The translations under genes were made by a program, and so were the position numbers. DNA of 64,000 nt from Diabrotica undecimpunctata (Eukaryota; Arthropoda; Insecta; Coleoptera; Chrysomelidae). The stretch lies in contig NC_092810.1 of assembly GCF_040954645.1 (NCBI RefSeq), forward strand, positions 13,812,377-13,876,376. The letters run 5' to 3'. The first letter of the stretch is position 1; every line of letters starts with the position of its first letter. This document shows, one piece after another, positions 21,548 through 33,194 of this stretch. The notes under the pieces are model-generated. The model saw only the letters and a list, made by a program, of their open reading frames with translations. It was not told the DNA's origin and did not search any database.

Positions 21548-21619
21548 TGATGAATCAGTAGTACTCTCCTATCAAGAAAGTATTGATTCTTGTGACACTT
21601 TTGGGATTAATTATTAAGA

Positions 21620-22467
21620 AAACGTGTTGTCTATTATAAGAGCAAAATATACTAAGGTATTCTTTATCACGATGTGTAATGTTCTCGCTAAATTGCTGTT
21701 TTGTATTTTCGATACACTTACTCCTTACTCATGCATTAAGATTTTTAAAAAATAATATCTTTCTTATTTATCTGTATCGTATCCATTGCACCTCGGAGAC
21801 TGTTATAAAAGTCCTCGACGCTTTAAAACTTTCAAAGTTTTGTTTTCGCGATTTTTATATACATAATATATAAGTTCATATAATTTGTATACACTATCAC
21901 TACCATTTTTTTGTCCAGAAATATATAATCATTTTTTAAAAGATAGAATAAAATAATCTTTCAATTTCTTCACGTTGCTGAATAAAAAAAAGTCAGATTA
22001 TCATTTAAAACGTCTTTGTCGATTGACAGACAATCCGGAACTCTCGAAATCGGAAACATTCCGTAATAAATAACGAAGTATCGTTTGCTTGACCCGTGCC
22101 AGCAACGCTTTACAGACATTGAATAATGTTGGCTATTTACGGGATCGCGTTAAAGCACACTTTTAACACTTTATTTTGATTTATGAACAGCGTCGATGCT
22201 TAAAAGGGTGTTGAAACAAGAATAGAATAAGGAGAGCGAGGCCGAGTTCCTTATCTAATATTAATGGTTAATACCATATTTTTTAAATTGGCAAAAGGCC
22301 TTCGTGACTACAATAGATCTAGTTCAGCTATAAATTTATTTAAAGACTAAAAAATACAAACTGAAATAGAAATTTTAAAGTGCAAAATAATTTTTAAATA
22401 TATTATAATGCTGTCCTAGACATAATAATTATTTTGAAAATTAAAATGGTATTTTACTATGTATGTA
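21620..22467. other. spacer, no gene seen
   Basis: AT-rich; no recognised coding or terminal repeat. Confidence 0.4.
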
Positions 22468-24248
22468 GGCGAGCGGTTTACCCCTCAAAAGACGCTTAGA
22501 AATAGAATATACCGACTAAAATTCTTTTTGCATTTCTAATGCACCAAACCTTTTTTATTCGATTCTATATATTTTTCCAAGATAAAATGTATTTTTTTTT
22601 TAATTTTTACAAGTGGGCCGGCAATTGTTATTAACAAATAACTTATACAAAAAAGCGATTTCACCAAATTGCTTCGGAATCAATTTTTTTAGGTGTATCT
22701 CATCAAAATAAACACTTTTTCTCTCTTGATAATTTTTCGAAAAATGCTTCCTTTTCGAGTTATTTGCATTTTTTTGTTGAAAAAATGAATTAATTAGTGA
22801 TTTTTGGGATTTTTTTTCTAAAAAACTACTAAATGAATTGCAATTCTACAAATAGCTTTATAATCTTTAAACCGTCGAGTACAAGTTAGAATATTTTGAC
22901 AAGGATAATTTTTTTCTATCTTGCTAAAAACGTGGACCCAAATATTTCGAATATGCCTTTCGAGCAGTCTACCGCTAAGTGTGTACAGTGGTTGCGGCGA
23001 TACAGGCGTGCGGCGCGTAGAAATATTTGTTTAAATTTAAAAAATTAATTCAATACAAATATTACGTACAATTTATTAAAAAAAAAGATATTTCTAATTA
23101 TTTTTATATAGACATATTATAATTAAAACAATTAAAATTAATTTTTTACAATGCTATAATAATGTAATTTTTCTGTTAATATACGTGGTGATGACTATAT
23201 TATTGAATGTTTTATTACAGTGAAATATATTAAGCAATATATAATTAATTTTCATTGAAAAATATAATAAAATTAAAATATAATAATTATACATCGTTTT
23301 CATTGTCAATAGTTTGAAAATTTTCGTCAACAGCAACAGGATTTCCATCTAATAAGCTGATTTCATTGTCTTCAATACAGTCGTCTTTAACATTTTTACA
23401 ATTCTCTGGTGTACATTACATGCACATACTGCGCAGCATTCTAAATTATAGGAAATACAATTACAATTTCTCGTAGAACATTTTCCGGTACATGAGCAGA
23501 AATACTTTTTTAACATATCTAAACTAGTTCCGCCCTCAAAATAATTAAAATCGAAACAATTATTTTCCATTGTCCAACCATGGGTTAATGGATCAAGAGA
23601 TGAAATAATATTGTTTTTTGCTTGAATCCATTCATTTATTTGCCACTTTGCTCTTAAGTAATGTTGTAATAATGCTGGTTTCGAAGGTGGTAATTTTTCA
23701 TTAGATGCATTTTTTTCAGCGCCTACAGCACCTCAACCGCTGTACACGCTTAGCGGGATACTCTCGAAAGGCATATTCGAAATATTTGGGTCCACGTTTT
23801 TAGCAAGATAGAAACCATTTATCCTTGTCAAAATATTCTAACTTGTACTCGACTGTTTAAAGATTATAAAGCTATTTGTAAAATTGCAATTCATTTAGTA
23901 GTTTTTTAGAAAAAAAATCCCAAAAATCACTAATTAAGACATTTTTTCAACAAAAAAATGCAAATAACTCAAAAAGGAAGCATTTTTCGAAAAATTATCA
24001 AGAGAGAAAAAGTGTTTATTTTGATGAGATACACCTAAAAAAATTGATTCCGAAACAATTCGGTGAAATTGCTTTTTTGTATAAGTTATTTGTTAATAAC
24101 AATTGCCGGCCCACTTGTAAAAATTAAAAAAAAATACATTTCATCTTGGAAAAATATATAGAATCGAATAAAAAAGGTTTGGTGCATTAGAAATGCAAAA
24201 AGAATTTTAGTCGGTTGATGCTCTGCTTATAGGGGTAAACCGCTCGCC
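22468..24248. mobile_element. fold-back element with ~540-bp terminal inverted repeats
   Basis: The left arm (22468-23010) and right arm (about 23709-24248) are long near-identical inverted copies. They start GGCGAGCGGTTTACCCCT and run through matching blocks such as CCGACTAAAATTC, TGGGCCGGCAATTG, AGGTGTATCTCATCAAAATA, GGACCCAAATATTTCGAATA and CGCTAAG. TA flanks both ends, as expected of a TA target duplication. The ~700-bp core holds a minus-strand gene remnant with a CXC (tesmin/TSO1-like) domain. The arms differ mainly in a ~20-base stretch next to the tips. I do not recognise the superfamily. Confidence 0.8.
23290..23740 (-). pseudogene. CXC-domain (tesmin/TSO1-like) protein of a fold-back element
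   Basis: The minus strand reads NEKLPPSKPALLQHYLRAKW, QINEWIQAKNN, LDPLTHGWTMENNCFDF, then a cysteine-rich block LKKYFCSCTGKCSTRNCNC and YNLECCAVCACN. That CxC...CxxxxCxC...C pattern is a zinc-binding CXC domain. The leading LPPSKPAL.QH..R...Q..EW..... and HGW motifs before the cysteines are seen in repeat-encoded proteins of many arthropod genomes. Just after CACN a frameshift moves the reading to TPENCKNVKDDCIEDNE, an acidic tail ending at a TAA near 23292. No catalytic domain is visible, so this may be an accessory DNA-binding protein or the C-terminus of a longer product. Confidence 0.65.
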
Positions 24249-25379
24249 TATAGTTTACGACTTAGATTTTAATTGGCGGAGAAAGTCACCCCTTCTTGGG
24301 GGTGAAAAAATAAGTCTGGAAATAGATAAATTGACTAATTCTAAGCAACTTTTGTTACAGAGTTATTTGCGACTAAAAATGTTTTTAGAAAAAATCACGT
24401 TTTTAGACGATTTTTTACAAATAAGTCAAAAAGGAAGTATTTTATTACTCCAGTGGTCAGATATTAAAATGCCACTAACACTTTCACCCTCGGGCTTCCC
24501 CCCAAAACCTTCCTCGTAGGGTAGTAAAAATGTTTTAAAGAAAAAATGTAGCTGAGATAATTTTAAACAAAAATGTTTATTATTACTTTTTATGTAGAAT
24601 GGACTGTTCTCTCACAAACAACGCTTAAAGCGACCGTCGATTTTGCATGTCAGTTACGTGCGCGAAATCAATGGTCAATAAAATTTATATGAGCTCGAAA
24701 GTAATAAATATTATATCAGCTCGAAAACTTTTGATTTAAGTATCCTATCGACAAAAATCATGATGGATTTTAAAGGCAAAGGGTTTATATTTTCCGTAAA
24801 CTAATTTTCGAAACCGAATTCAGAATTTTGCTTTAATCTGTGTCTTCCAAGAATTGCAAGGCAAAACAGACCTTGATAAAGATGTTATTTTGATAAAGCT
24901 TAGTATTTGTCAAATTACAAATCGAATATAAGTGACTTAGAGGTAAAGTGGCTATCCCCAAAAATTTTTTTTACTGTATTAGGCTTAATAAGTGCTTATA
25001 ATTTCTGTAAAAATCTTATGCAGAACTAGCCTAAACTAATTTGTTTTTGGTATGGTGTTCCCATTTAGAAACTAGTTGTTGTACTAACAAAATGTTATGG
25101 AAGCTTGCGGCCAAACTGCCTAACCAAGAGAAACACGGCGGATATAAACTTGAGCAGTGGCGCATTGAAGCATTTTGTATCCGATTTCAGCTATTATAAT
25201 CCAGGTTCTTCAAATGTCGACTCTTTAGGTAAGACAGTTACAATATTATTAACCATTTATGAACAAACGTGGCTCAGACTGTTTTGCAGCAAACTTATTA
25301 GTAATCAATTTTTTTATTGTTGTCGATGAAAATAATGGTGATAAGAGTAAAAAAAATCAAAACAAAACGAGTGTCTGAA
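24249..25379. other. spacer with fold-back-related debris
   Basis: Bases 24400-24460 (CAAATAAGTCAAAAAGGAAGTATTTTA) resemble the fold-back arm sequence, suggesting an older related fragment. The rest, including an open frame at 25105-25329, has no recognised motif. Confidence 0.4.
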
Positions 25380-26795
25380 CACTAAGAATAAAGATAATGA
25401 TAAACCAGAAGGCAAATCGCACCAAAATTGCAAAAAGAGAGTAAGTAATCTTGAGAATCATGCAAAATATAAAAAGAATATGTCCAGGGAAAAAGGAGAA
25501 GAATAAATCAAGAAAGAACGAAAACATAAAAATTCCCAAGAAGTCGTAGTTGAACCATCTTCCATTACAGACGGATAAATTTTATTAGCTTTAGCACGAA
25601 AACGAAAACATGGGACACCTCTTCAAGATGCAAGGGACAAACATCCACCTCCTGGTGGAAATTTAATATCGAAGAAGAATTTAATATACGAATGCCATTA
25701 CTTTCGACGAGATAACATAAAAAGAAAATATTTTTTATCTGCTTTGAACATGTCGATCATGTATCGAAAGTATAAAAAAAATGTTCAAACGACTTAAGAA
25801 AACCCTTCTCGTTGTTTATGTTTCGAAAAATTTTTAATACCAAGTTTAATTTGCATTTTCATGCACCGTATAAAGATACTTATCAAAAGTCTTGCAGTCT
25901 TACTACTAAAATAAAATCACCTGATACTTCAGAATAGCGCAAACAGGATGTAAAAGTTTAATCGGAATTACATCAAAGAAAAGCAAAAAAAAAATCACTG
26001 CAAAACTATCAGTTTTAGTCTTTATTCTATAGAAAACACTTTCTACTCCCGAGTTAAGTACAGGTGTAGTTTACTATAAGAGACAACTGTGGACGTATAA
26101 TTTGGGCATCTATGATGAAATCACAGAAACAGGACATATATATGTCTCATATATATGAAATCTCGAGGAGCTTAAGAGATAGCTTTACGTTTAATAAACC
26201 ATATTAAGCAGCACTTACCGGACCCAACCGAATATCTGATTTTGTATCGCAATGCTTGAGAAGGCCAGAATCGGAATATAAAGGTGGCTTAAATATTAAA
26301 GCAGTTACTTTCAAAAGTGTAAATCGTCAGTCAAAGTTATAGAACAAAGATTTTTTGTATCTGGACATAGTTTTAATAAATGCGTTCAAGATTTTGGGTT
26401 CATTGAAATGGAGAGACAACACCATGATCGAATTTTTAATCCCGATGAGTGGGTTTCCATAATTCAATCGACCAAAAAAAGAAATCCCAAAATTTTAGGT
26501 CAAAAGAATGAATTTACTAGATTTTTTTAGTAGTACGTCCCTTAAGATTAAGATAACAAACAGAAAAGTTACTGTGACTGGCGAAAAAGTTAAATGGCTT
26601 AAAATCCAACAGATAAGGTATCTTAAAGAATAAACCAAAAAAAATTATGTAAAATATACAACACAGGATGTTTTATAAGGTTGATTTAAGCATCGGGTAG
26701 ACCAATAACAAAAAAAAGAGTTTATTGGAATTACTTAAGTTTATTCCGCCTGAGTTCCACAGCTTTTATTCTGGATTAAAAGATAAAGTATATTC
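25380..26795 (+). pseudogene. recurrent insect repeat-encoded protein (GHSF...DFG type), decayed
   Basis: Homology is readable in pieces on the plus strand: a Lys-rich N-terminus, HGTPLQDARDKHPPPGGN, YECHYFRRDNIKRKYFLSAL, NMSIMYRKY, later TGVVYYKRQLWTYNLGIYDE, then VIEQRFFVSGHSFNKCVQDF and ERQHHDRIFNPDEWVSIIQS, and finally KKSLLELLKFIPPEFHSFYS. I have seen this order of blocks (KRQLWTYNLG, a DNCGGQN-type block, GHSF..ND.DFG, PDDW, LL.FIPP..H.FY) repeatedly in uncharacterised arthropod proteins; from memory it looks transposase-like, but I cannot name a superfamily. The middle DNCG block is lost and stops abound. Limits are approximate. Confidence 0.55.
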
Positions 26796-26799
26796 ATTT

Positions 26800-28890
26800 A
26801 GCAAATTCTCATCTGTAAACACACGCACGTGTTGATATTCGCCCTCTCATTCATCAAGAGGCTATTAAATATAATTTATTGCCTTAAGCCAGACGTATTC
26901 TCATGTTACAGATCCAAACTTGCCAGTCTGTTTAAATTCAAATTGTAGCGTGTTGCTTTTTAAGTTAATATATTGTGTGTATTCAAAATGTTCACTTTGT
27001 TATGTATCTCTCAGTTAATGAATATTTAATTTTAGCACAGTTTTCTTCAATGGAACATTAAATTTAGCTCACAGTGATTAAATTTCAAGAAATTCTTACA
27101 CTAATATTTTCAAAAATAAATATTTTTAAAAATCATATAATATACCTCAGTATGACCCTGTTTGGCTTTCACGTGCGTTTGTTGACAAATGGGAATTTGT
27201 AGAATGAATGTAGTTTAGTTCCGAAGCCTAAGAAATAAATTTTCATTCAGTTTTGTGCTTTACTGGCCTAATAAAATAAATGTTTTTGTCCCAGCAGAAA
27301 AAAGTTTATAATCATCTGAAAGTAGTTCGGAAAACTCCTTGTAAATTAAATCTTCTTCGATACAAAAATACAGCAAATAGTTAGTCGACAAATGGCAGAG
27401 GCATTTGAAATATGGTTATTCTATAAAAAATATAAAATGTGCAATTAAACAGGTAAAATGGTACTGAAGAAAATGGCGAAGAAAACATGTTCAACATAAA
27501 CTGTATATAACTGTCTACTCAAAAATAAATTCAAACAGAAGGGGTTATGTATTAACAATTTAATTTTAGAGGCTTTTAATATTCATCCTTTTGACAGTTA
27601 TGTGTATATAATGTAAATATAAATGTATTATCAAATCTCTAAAATATGACTGGACCATTTAAAAATTATAGAAAGCAATCATTTATTTTTGTTACAATAA
27701 AACTTATGAGACATGAAAATAAATATTGAAAAGTTATGAAATTTCATGGTCACAAAATTGTTAGCATATTTTCATATTCACTGAAAAATTACTTATTGCG
27801 TATCTTGTGTCTCTCCTATTTTAATAACATTTGGAAATTCTGACCTGGATCTCCAAATGTTTGTCGATCAATATTTGCTCCATATTCAACGTAATATCTC
27901 CTAGACTTTATAGCTGCACTAAAAGAGGTGATACTAAAATAGATAAAAATAAAAAATGAAATTTGAGTATGCTTCTAACCAATTTCCAACTTTAGTTTTC
28001 CTTTGACTGGATAAACCATGTTGTTTGCAAATAGAGTAAGACGAGTACGGGTATACGAAGAAAGCGGACCGCATCATCGGCCTCAAAGTAAACGCTCTAC
28101 GTAAACCACAGGTCAGAGCTTAAAAGCCATCTCCCCACCGACTGCCTCTATCTCTGTTTTTCCTCGTTGTATTTTATGCTTACCAAACAATAATATTTAT
28201 TGAAGGACGTATATTGTTGTGTATCTCACCGATCGATTTCGCATTGAAATGCATAAACAGAGCTGGCGGAATCAATGGCAATAACAAGTTTTAGGATATT
28301 GTGTGCAATGGTATGAAATGTATTTTTCTGGGAGAAATTTGTGTACATTATATTCGATTTGACAGCACTAACAATATGCTCGAGTCGAAGTAATACAGTG
28401 AAAATAGTATACAGTGTAGGTAAAAGATTATGATCGGTATAGTACAAATAACAGGATATTATATAACAGGATATCTAACACAGATATAAAATCATATTGT
28501 CAGCGAATAGACAAAGAAAACAATCATATTTCCCTCTTGGTTTTCCCTCCACATTCTTTATACACGCCCATTAGTGAATGCCAGACAGGGTTGCCTTATT
28601 ACATATTTGAATTAAAACATTGAATTGATTTAAAAAAATTGCAATCAGTGGCGCGGTTATATTGCCGTTCAAAACTGGATGATGATATTAAACATGAAAC
28701 ATTAATTGACACAAATACTGGTACAAATTTTCTTAAATCCATAAAAAATTTACAGATTCGCATTTTAATTTGACGAAATTGTAACCCAATTTTGAATAAA
28801 ACAAGATAATTTTGGCAACATCGCCATTCGTCCCTTCTCTTGAATGGTAAATTTGTTTTTTCCATTTTTTCCATTCCAACCTTTGTTTCC
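26800..28890. other. spacer, no gene seen
   Basis: Mostly AT-rich. Short open frames at 28226-28447 (minus) and 28599-28892 (minus) have no family signal. Bases 28527-28580 resemble 6990-7030, a small dispersed repeat. Confidence 0.4.
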
Positions 28891-28894
28891 ATTC

Positions 28895-30485
28895 ATTTAT
28901 ACACTGTAGCTATACACATTACATTTTTTTCTAATGTCTTCACTTCTCTTTCGATCTCTCGTATCGTATTTCCTGTAATTCTTCTTTGCCTTTGCGTTGT
29001 GGCTGTGTGGGGTCTTGTTTCTGAAGCATATGTCGTTATTGGTCTTACACTGGCTTTATAAATTCTTGTTCTCATTTAAGTATTATTGTGTCTGTTTTGC
29101 CATAAAGTGTTATTAAGAGATCATCATAATCATTGGCTTTTACAACTCTTCGTGAGTTTTTGCCGCGTTTACTATTGCCTTTCATTGATTCCGATCCTGT
29201 GCTATTATTTCCCATGGCCTTACTTCCATCTTCTCCAGGTCTTCCATGACTGCGTCTTTCCACCTTTTTCTAGACATTCCTGTCGATCTTCTACCATCTG
29301 GTCTTTCCCAAAACACATTGCTAATCAGTCTGTCGTCATCACTCCGTACCACGTGGCCTGCCCATCTTAATCTATTGGCTTTTATGTATCTTACGATGTT
29401 TCCTTTCCCGAAGAGAGTCTCTATTTCATTGTTGTATCTGCTCCTCCATTCATTTGTCACGCTGTCCCTGCAAGGACCATATATAATTCGCAGGATTTTG
29501 CGTTCCCATACTAATAGCTTATTGATTTTTTTCTTTCTCAATGTCCATGTTTCACTTCCATATGTCACTGCTGGTCGTATTATGGTTTTGTACATTTGGA
29601 TTTAGGCACGCCTTGAAAGAAGCTTTGACCTCATTGGATGTTGAATGGCAAAGAATGATTTATTCCCCGCCAGTATTCGTATTTCAACCTCCCGTTCTCC
29701 TGTGTTTTCACTGGTAATTGTTGCTCCTAGGTATTTGAATTCTTTGACCACCTCAAAATTATGATCGTTTATGGTAATGTTTTGTCTTATTCGCTGTCGT
29801 TCCTTTTTTGATACGACCATGTATTTAGTTTTTTCTTCGTTTATTTTCAGGCCTACGCTTAGTGTTGCTTCTTCAAAGTTCGATACTATATCCTTAACTT
29901 CCAGTGTTGTCTGTGCTACTGCATCTACATCATCTGCAAATGCGAGAATAATCTTTGCTCCTCTGGCAGTTATGTCTGGTTTGACTCTGGTATAGATTTT
30001 TCGCATTGCATATTCCAATGCTAGGTTAAATAGTAATGGGGACAGCGGGTCTCCCTGTCTGAGTCCGGTGCTTATGCCGAAAGCCTTTGAAGTTTTGCCT
30101 CCTATTCTAATTTGTGCAAAGGAATTGTTGACACACATTCGCGCAATCATGGTCAGTTTCTTTGGTACGCCTAACTCCATCATTGCACTCCACAGTTTTA
30201 AGCGATCTATGGAATCATATGCTTGTTTGAAATCTATGAAGATCTGCTGTACTTCTTTATTATATTCCCAATACTTTTTTAGCATTTGTCTGATAGTTTA
30301 TTTATTATATTAAGAGATCCTGCCCGTCGATTTGCTTTTTGTACGTGATCTCTTACTTCTTTGTTTAGGTCTCCATAGCTAGACAGTGAAATTTCCAGGT
30401 ATTTTATTTCCATTACTTGTTTAATACTGATGCAATTAATTTCTATTTTACATTTGGTTAAACTTCCTGTACATTTATATTAAGT
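28895..30485 (-). pseudogene. older LINE fragment, split by a second LINE
   Basis: On the minus strand 30485-30298 reads KCKIEINCISIKQVMEIKYL, then SSYGDLNKEVRDHVQKANRR and AGSLNI. The same protein resumes at 29078-28895 as MRTRIYKASVRPITTYASET, then REIEREVKTLEKN. These are consecutive blocks of one reverse-transcriptase thumb, now separated by 1.2 kb of a different LINE. Only about 100 residues remain. Confidence 0.75.
29080..30297 (-). pseudogene. LINE reverse transcriptase nested in older LINE
   Basis: Starts on the minus strand near 30297 with TIRQMLKKYWEYNKEVQQIF and IDFKQAYDSIDRLKL. It continues with ISTGLRQGDPLSPLLFNLAL and IILAFADDVDAVAQTTLEV, the FADD palm box intact. A shift near 29600 leads to MYKTIIRPAVTYGSETWTLR, RLRWAGHVVRSDDDRLISN and KRWKDAVMEDLEKMEVRPWE, ending YGKTDTIIL. 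The N-terminal endonuclease and fingers are gone (5' truncation). The small number of disruptions suggests it is younger than its host copy. Confidence 0.85.
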
Positions 30486-30489
30486 TCTT

Positions 30490-31500
30490 TATTTGTGGTA
30501 ATTTATGGTATTTCCGGTTCTAGCGTCGTTTATTCTTCCTCTGCATAGAGCTTTTTTAGGTAGTCAATCCACGTATCCTGTTTTGTGTTTTAGTTCTATT
30601 AGTTCCTTTAGCTCCGTCTTTAACCTCTATGAAGCGCCATACTTCCTTTTACAAATCGTAAAAATCATGTTCCATTTCTTTCGAAAAGCGTTTTCAGTGA
30701 TCATTCTTTATTTTTCTCACAAGTGAATGTGTTTCGTATCTAATTATCTTGTAATTATGGTATGCCTCTTGTATTTATATTTCATAATACTACTTATATT
30801 ATGTTTATACTAATACCTTCACAATAATTAATTAACATTATTGATGACAGTAGTATATCAGATTCTGAAAGTTAGTAACGAAAATACGGAATTTTATAAA
30901 CTTTCTTTTTTCGGCATGCATACTTTATTTTTTGGTTAATAGTTCTAGATCTTCATCATTTTTATATTTATCAAATTGGTATATTATAATCTCTATCTGT
31001 CAAAGTTTATCTGTTTTTTATTGTATCTTTAATTTACTAGTCCGGCACTGAACAAAAGCGTGTTTCCAGCGTGCATTTGTTCACATCGTCCGTAGCTTGA
31101 AGCTGAATTTACTTTACGTTTAATAATAAAACCCCTCTAATTGGATAAGCAAAAAAATTAGTAATTCATGATCATCCACTAGAGATCGCTGACGTCAGAA
31201 AGAGATAACTTAATATGTTTTTCATTTACCGGATTAAATAACACAGGTTTACAAAAAAAATATTTTTTAAAATTGTTTGGAATTTCATAACTGATTTTTA
31301 TGTATTTTTCAGTGCTTATTGCAAAAATGTCATCCATTTTTTTCTATCACGTAAGGTTTTCTCACAAAAAAGGAATTACTTTTTGGTATAATAACAAAAT
31401 TTTAGCAATTTTTCAAATTTTTTCTTAAGTTAAAGGATTTTATTTCATGTATAATACATGTTATAAACTACATATCTAGTACACTTACATTTCTCTTTAA
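30490..31500. other. spacer, no gene seen
   Basis: AT-rich, no recognised coding, terminal repeat or RNA gene. Confidence 0.4.
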
Positions 31501-31502
31501 GC

Positions 31503-33190
31503 TCATAAGTCCTTATAGTAACGCTTTTGCTTTCCATCGAAGCTTCTTTTATTGCTTTTCCGGCTGTGTACTCGTTGAGGGTCATCTCGTTTTAGCATCC
31601 AGCAGTAGTCCGCTATCATGTTGACGTTCCATCTTTCTTGATACCTTTTTTCCATTTCCTTGACATCTTGGTGGAATCTTTCACCCTGATCTTCACTTAC
31701 ATCACCAAGGTTTGCAGGGAAGTAGTCTAGATGTGAATGGAGAAAATGAACTTTAATGCTTATGTTACATCCCAGCTTCTTAAAGTTGTCGAGCATGTCT
31801 GCGACGATTGTCTTGTAGTTAGGATCTTTTTTGTTTCCTAGGAAACCGGTAACAACTAGTTTAAAAGATGTCCATGCTGCTTAAAATTGGGATCTCTCAT
31901 CAGTTTTCTAATGTCTGGTCCGACAAAGACTCCTTCCTTTAGTTTTGCCCCGGATAAACCAGGAAACTGTCCACAAAGATACTTGAAACACTCCCCTTCT
32001 TTTGGCAACGCCTTTACAAATTGTTTCATTAACCCAAACTTAATGTGGAGTGGTGGTAGTAATATCGTTTTGGGATCCACAAGGCTTTTCCTCTCAACAT
32101 TTTTAATCCCCACCTATAAGGTTTTTCTCAAGGGCCAAACTTTTTTAATGTAGTGTTGCTTTCTGTTTCTACTGTCCCATTCACAGAGAAAGCAAGGGAA
32201 CTTTGTATAACCACTTTGTTGACCAAGCAGCATTGAGATCACTTTCAAATCACCACATAGTGTCCATTTATGGTCTGAATAGCAAAGTTTGTTTAAAACC
32301 AGTTCGAGGTTTCCATAACATTCTTTTAAGTGAACAGAATGTCCAACTGGCATAGAAGCATACTTATTGCCATTGTGTAGAAGCACTGCTTTAAGGCTTC
32401 TTTTTGAAGAATCTATAAAAAGTCTCCACTCATCAGGAGCATATATTCTATTTTGAAACGTGCCATAAGTCCAGGAACATCACTGCAAAACACCAAGTCA
32501 CCTTCTTGAGAGATAAAAGATACAAACTTCTTTTCCCTGGAACGATACCAAGAAAAGGACGTACCCGGAGCCAACATATTTTTATCTGTTAATCTAGACC
32601 CTAAAAGTTCTGCCGAGTCTTTAGGAAGACCTAGGTCTCTAACTAAATCATTCAGTTTAGATTGTGAGAATGGAACGGGATCGGTTGTGCCAGGATCGTA
32701 GCCATTACTGTCTTCTTCACTTTCACCTAGCTGAGCCAATGGCTCGTGGTCATCTTAAATAGCATCCAAAGAAACTGAAGGAGAGGGTATTGGTACTTCA
32801 GGTCCATGAGGAACAGGGCGAATGGCTGATTTGATATTAGGGTAAGAAATATCCTTTTTGTTTTTCAAATTGAAACCTTGAACATTGCAAGAATAAAAAT
32901 AGCAGTCATCACTATGGTTTTTGGGCTCCCTCCAAACCATTGGTACCAAAACGAAATGACTGCTTTTTACCTTGAAACCATTGTCTCAGTTCTTCAACAT
33001 ACACTGAGCAAACTTTGTGTGGGGCCCAAGACTTGTCTTGATCACCCAACTTTATACCAAAATAGGCAAAATATACCTTTTCAACAAAATTGGAAATGTT
33101 TCTTTGTTGCTTTTTAACTGTATAGTTACCACAAATGTAGCAGAAGCAATCTGATGAGTTGATACATCCTCTGGTAGCTATTTTTCATAA
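31503..33190 (-). pseudogene. recurrent arthropod repeat-encoded protein (FPCFLCEWDSR/RFHQD type)
   Basis: The minus strand gives one ~550-residue protein in several frames. N-terminal Cys pair SSDCFCYICGNYTVKKQ; then YFGIKLGDQDKSWAPHKVC and FGTPMVWREPKNHSDDCYFY; an acidic linker with an in-frame stop after SVSLDAI; LNDLVRDLGLPKDSAELLGS; FVSFISQEGDLVFCSDVPGL; LCGDLKVISMLLGQQSGYTK; FPCFLCEWDSRNRKQHYIKK; LPPLHIKFGLMKQFVKAL; IRKLMRDPNF; and GERFHQDVKEMEKRYQERW with NMIADYCWMLKRD near the end. I recall this order of blocks from many arthropod genomes as an uncharacterised intronless family. The conserved acidic residues (CGDLKV, WDSR, HQD) suggest a nuclease or transposase, but this is inference. 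Two or three frameshifts disable it. Confidence 0.65.
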
Positions 33191-33194
33191 AACA

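Larger units (their letters stand above)
18573..21617 (+). pseudogene. jerky/pogo-like transposase 1
   Basis: The N-terminus (18573-18785) reads VRELINNGVSIRQTPIAVRF, a psq-type HTH, then GVLSLGTFKAVLTKIQENEI and VQHCKELDK. With many frameshifts it continues with GFNRVQLAQDFEILEKT, RRxxPTV-type debris, VTDSGYMNVPAFIKYLKHL (about 19270-19330) and, after the mariner relic, STAFAKTATVDIAREGF then CSTGIYPLDKYIFSDADF (20600-20700). An acidic/basic C-terminal tail follows. The last codons, DESVVLSYQESIDSCDTFG and a stop at 21615, lie beyond the inserted LINE, and removing that LINE rejoins the frame at DESV. Catalytic residues are largely lost. Confidence 0.75.
18050..21620 (+). mobile_element. jerky/pogo-like DNA transposon 1, nested and decayed
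   Basis: Pieces of one transposase read in order on the plus strand from 18573 to 21617, interrupted by a mariner relic (about 19360-20440) and a small LINE (21180-21547). The 5' side has G-rich GGGGGCAAAAGAACGCA at 18067-18083 and an inverted, diverged partner near 18446-18462. I could not find a matching right terminus, so the limits are approximate. The pogo/jerky group uses TA targets and encodes an N-terminal HTH, a CENP-B-type HTH and a DDE domain. Confidence 0.6.
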
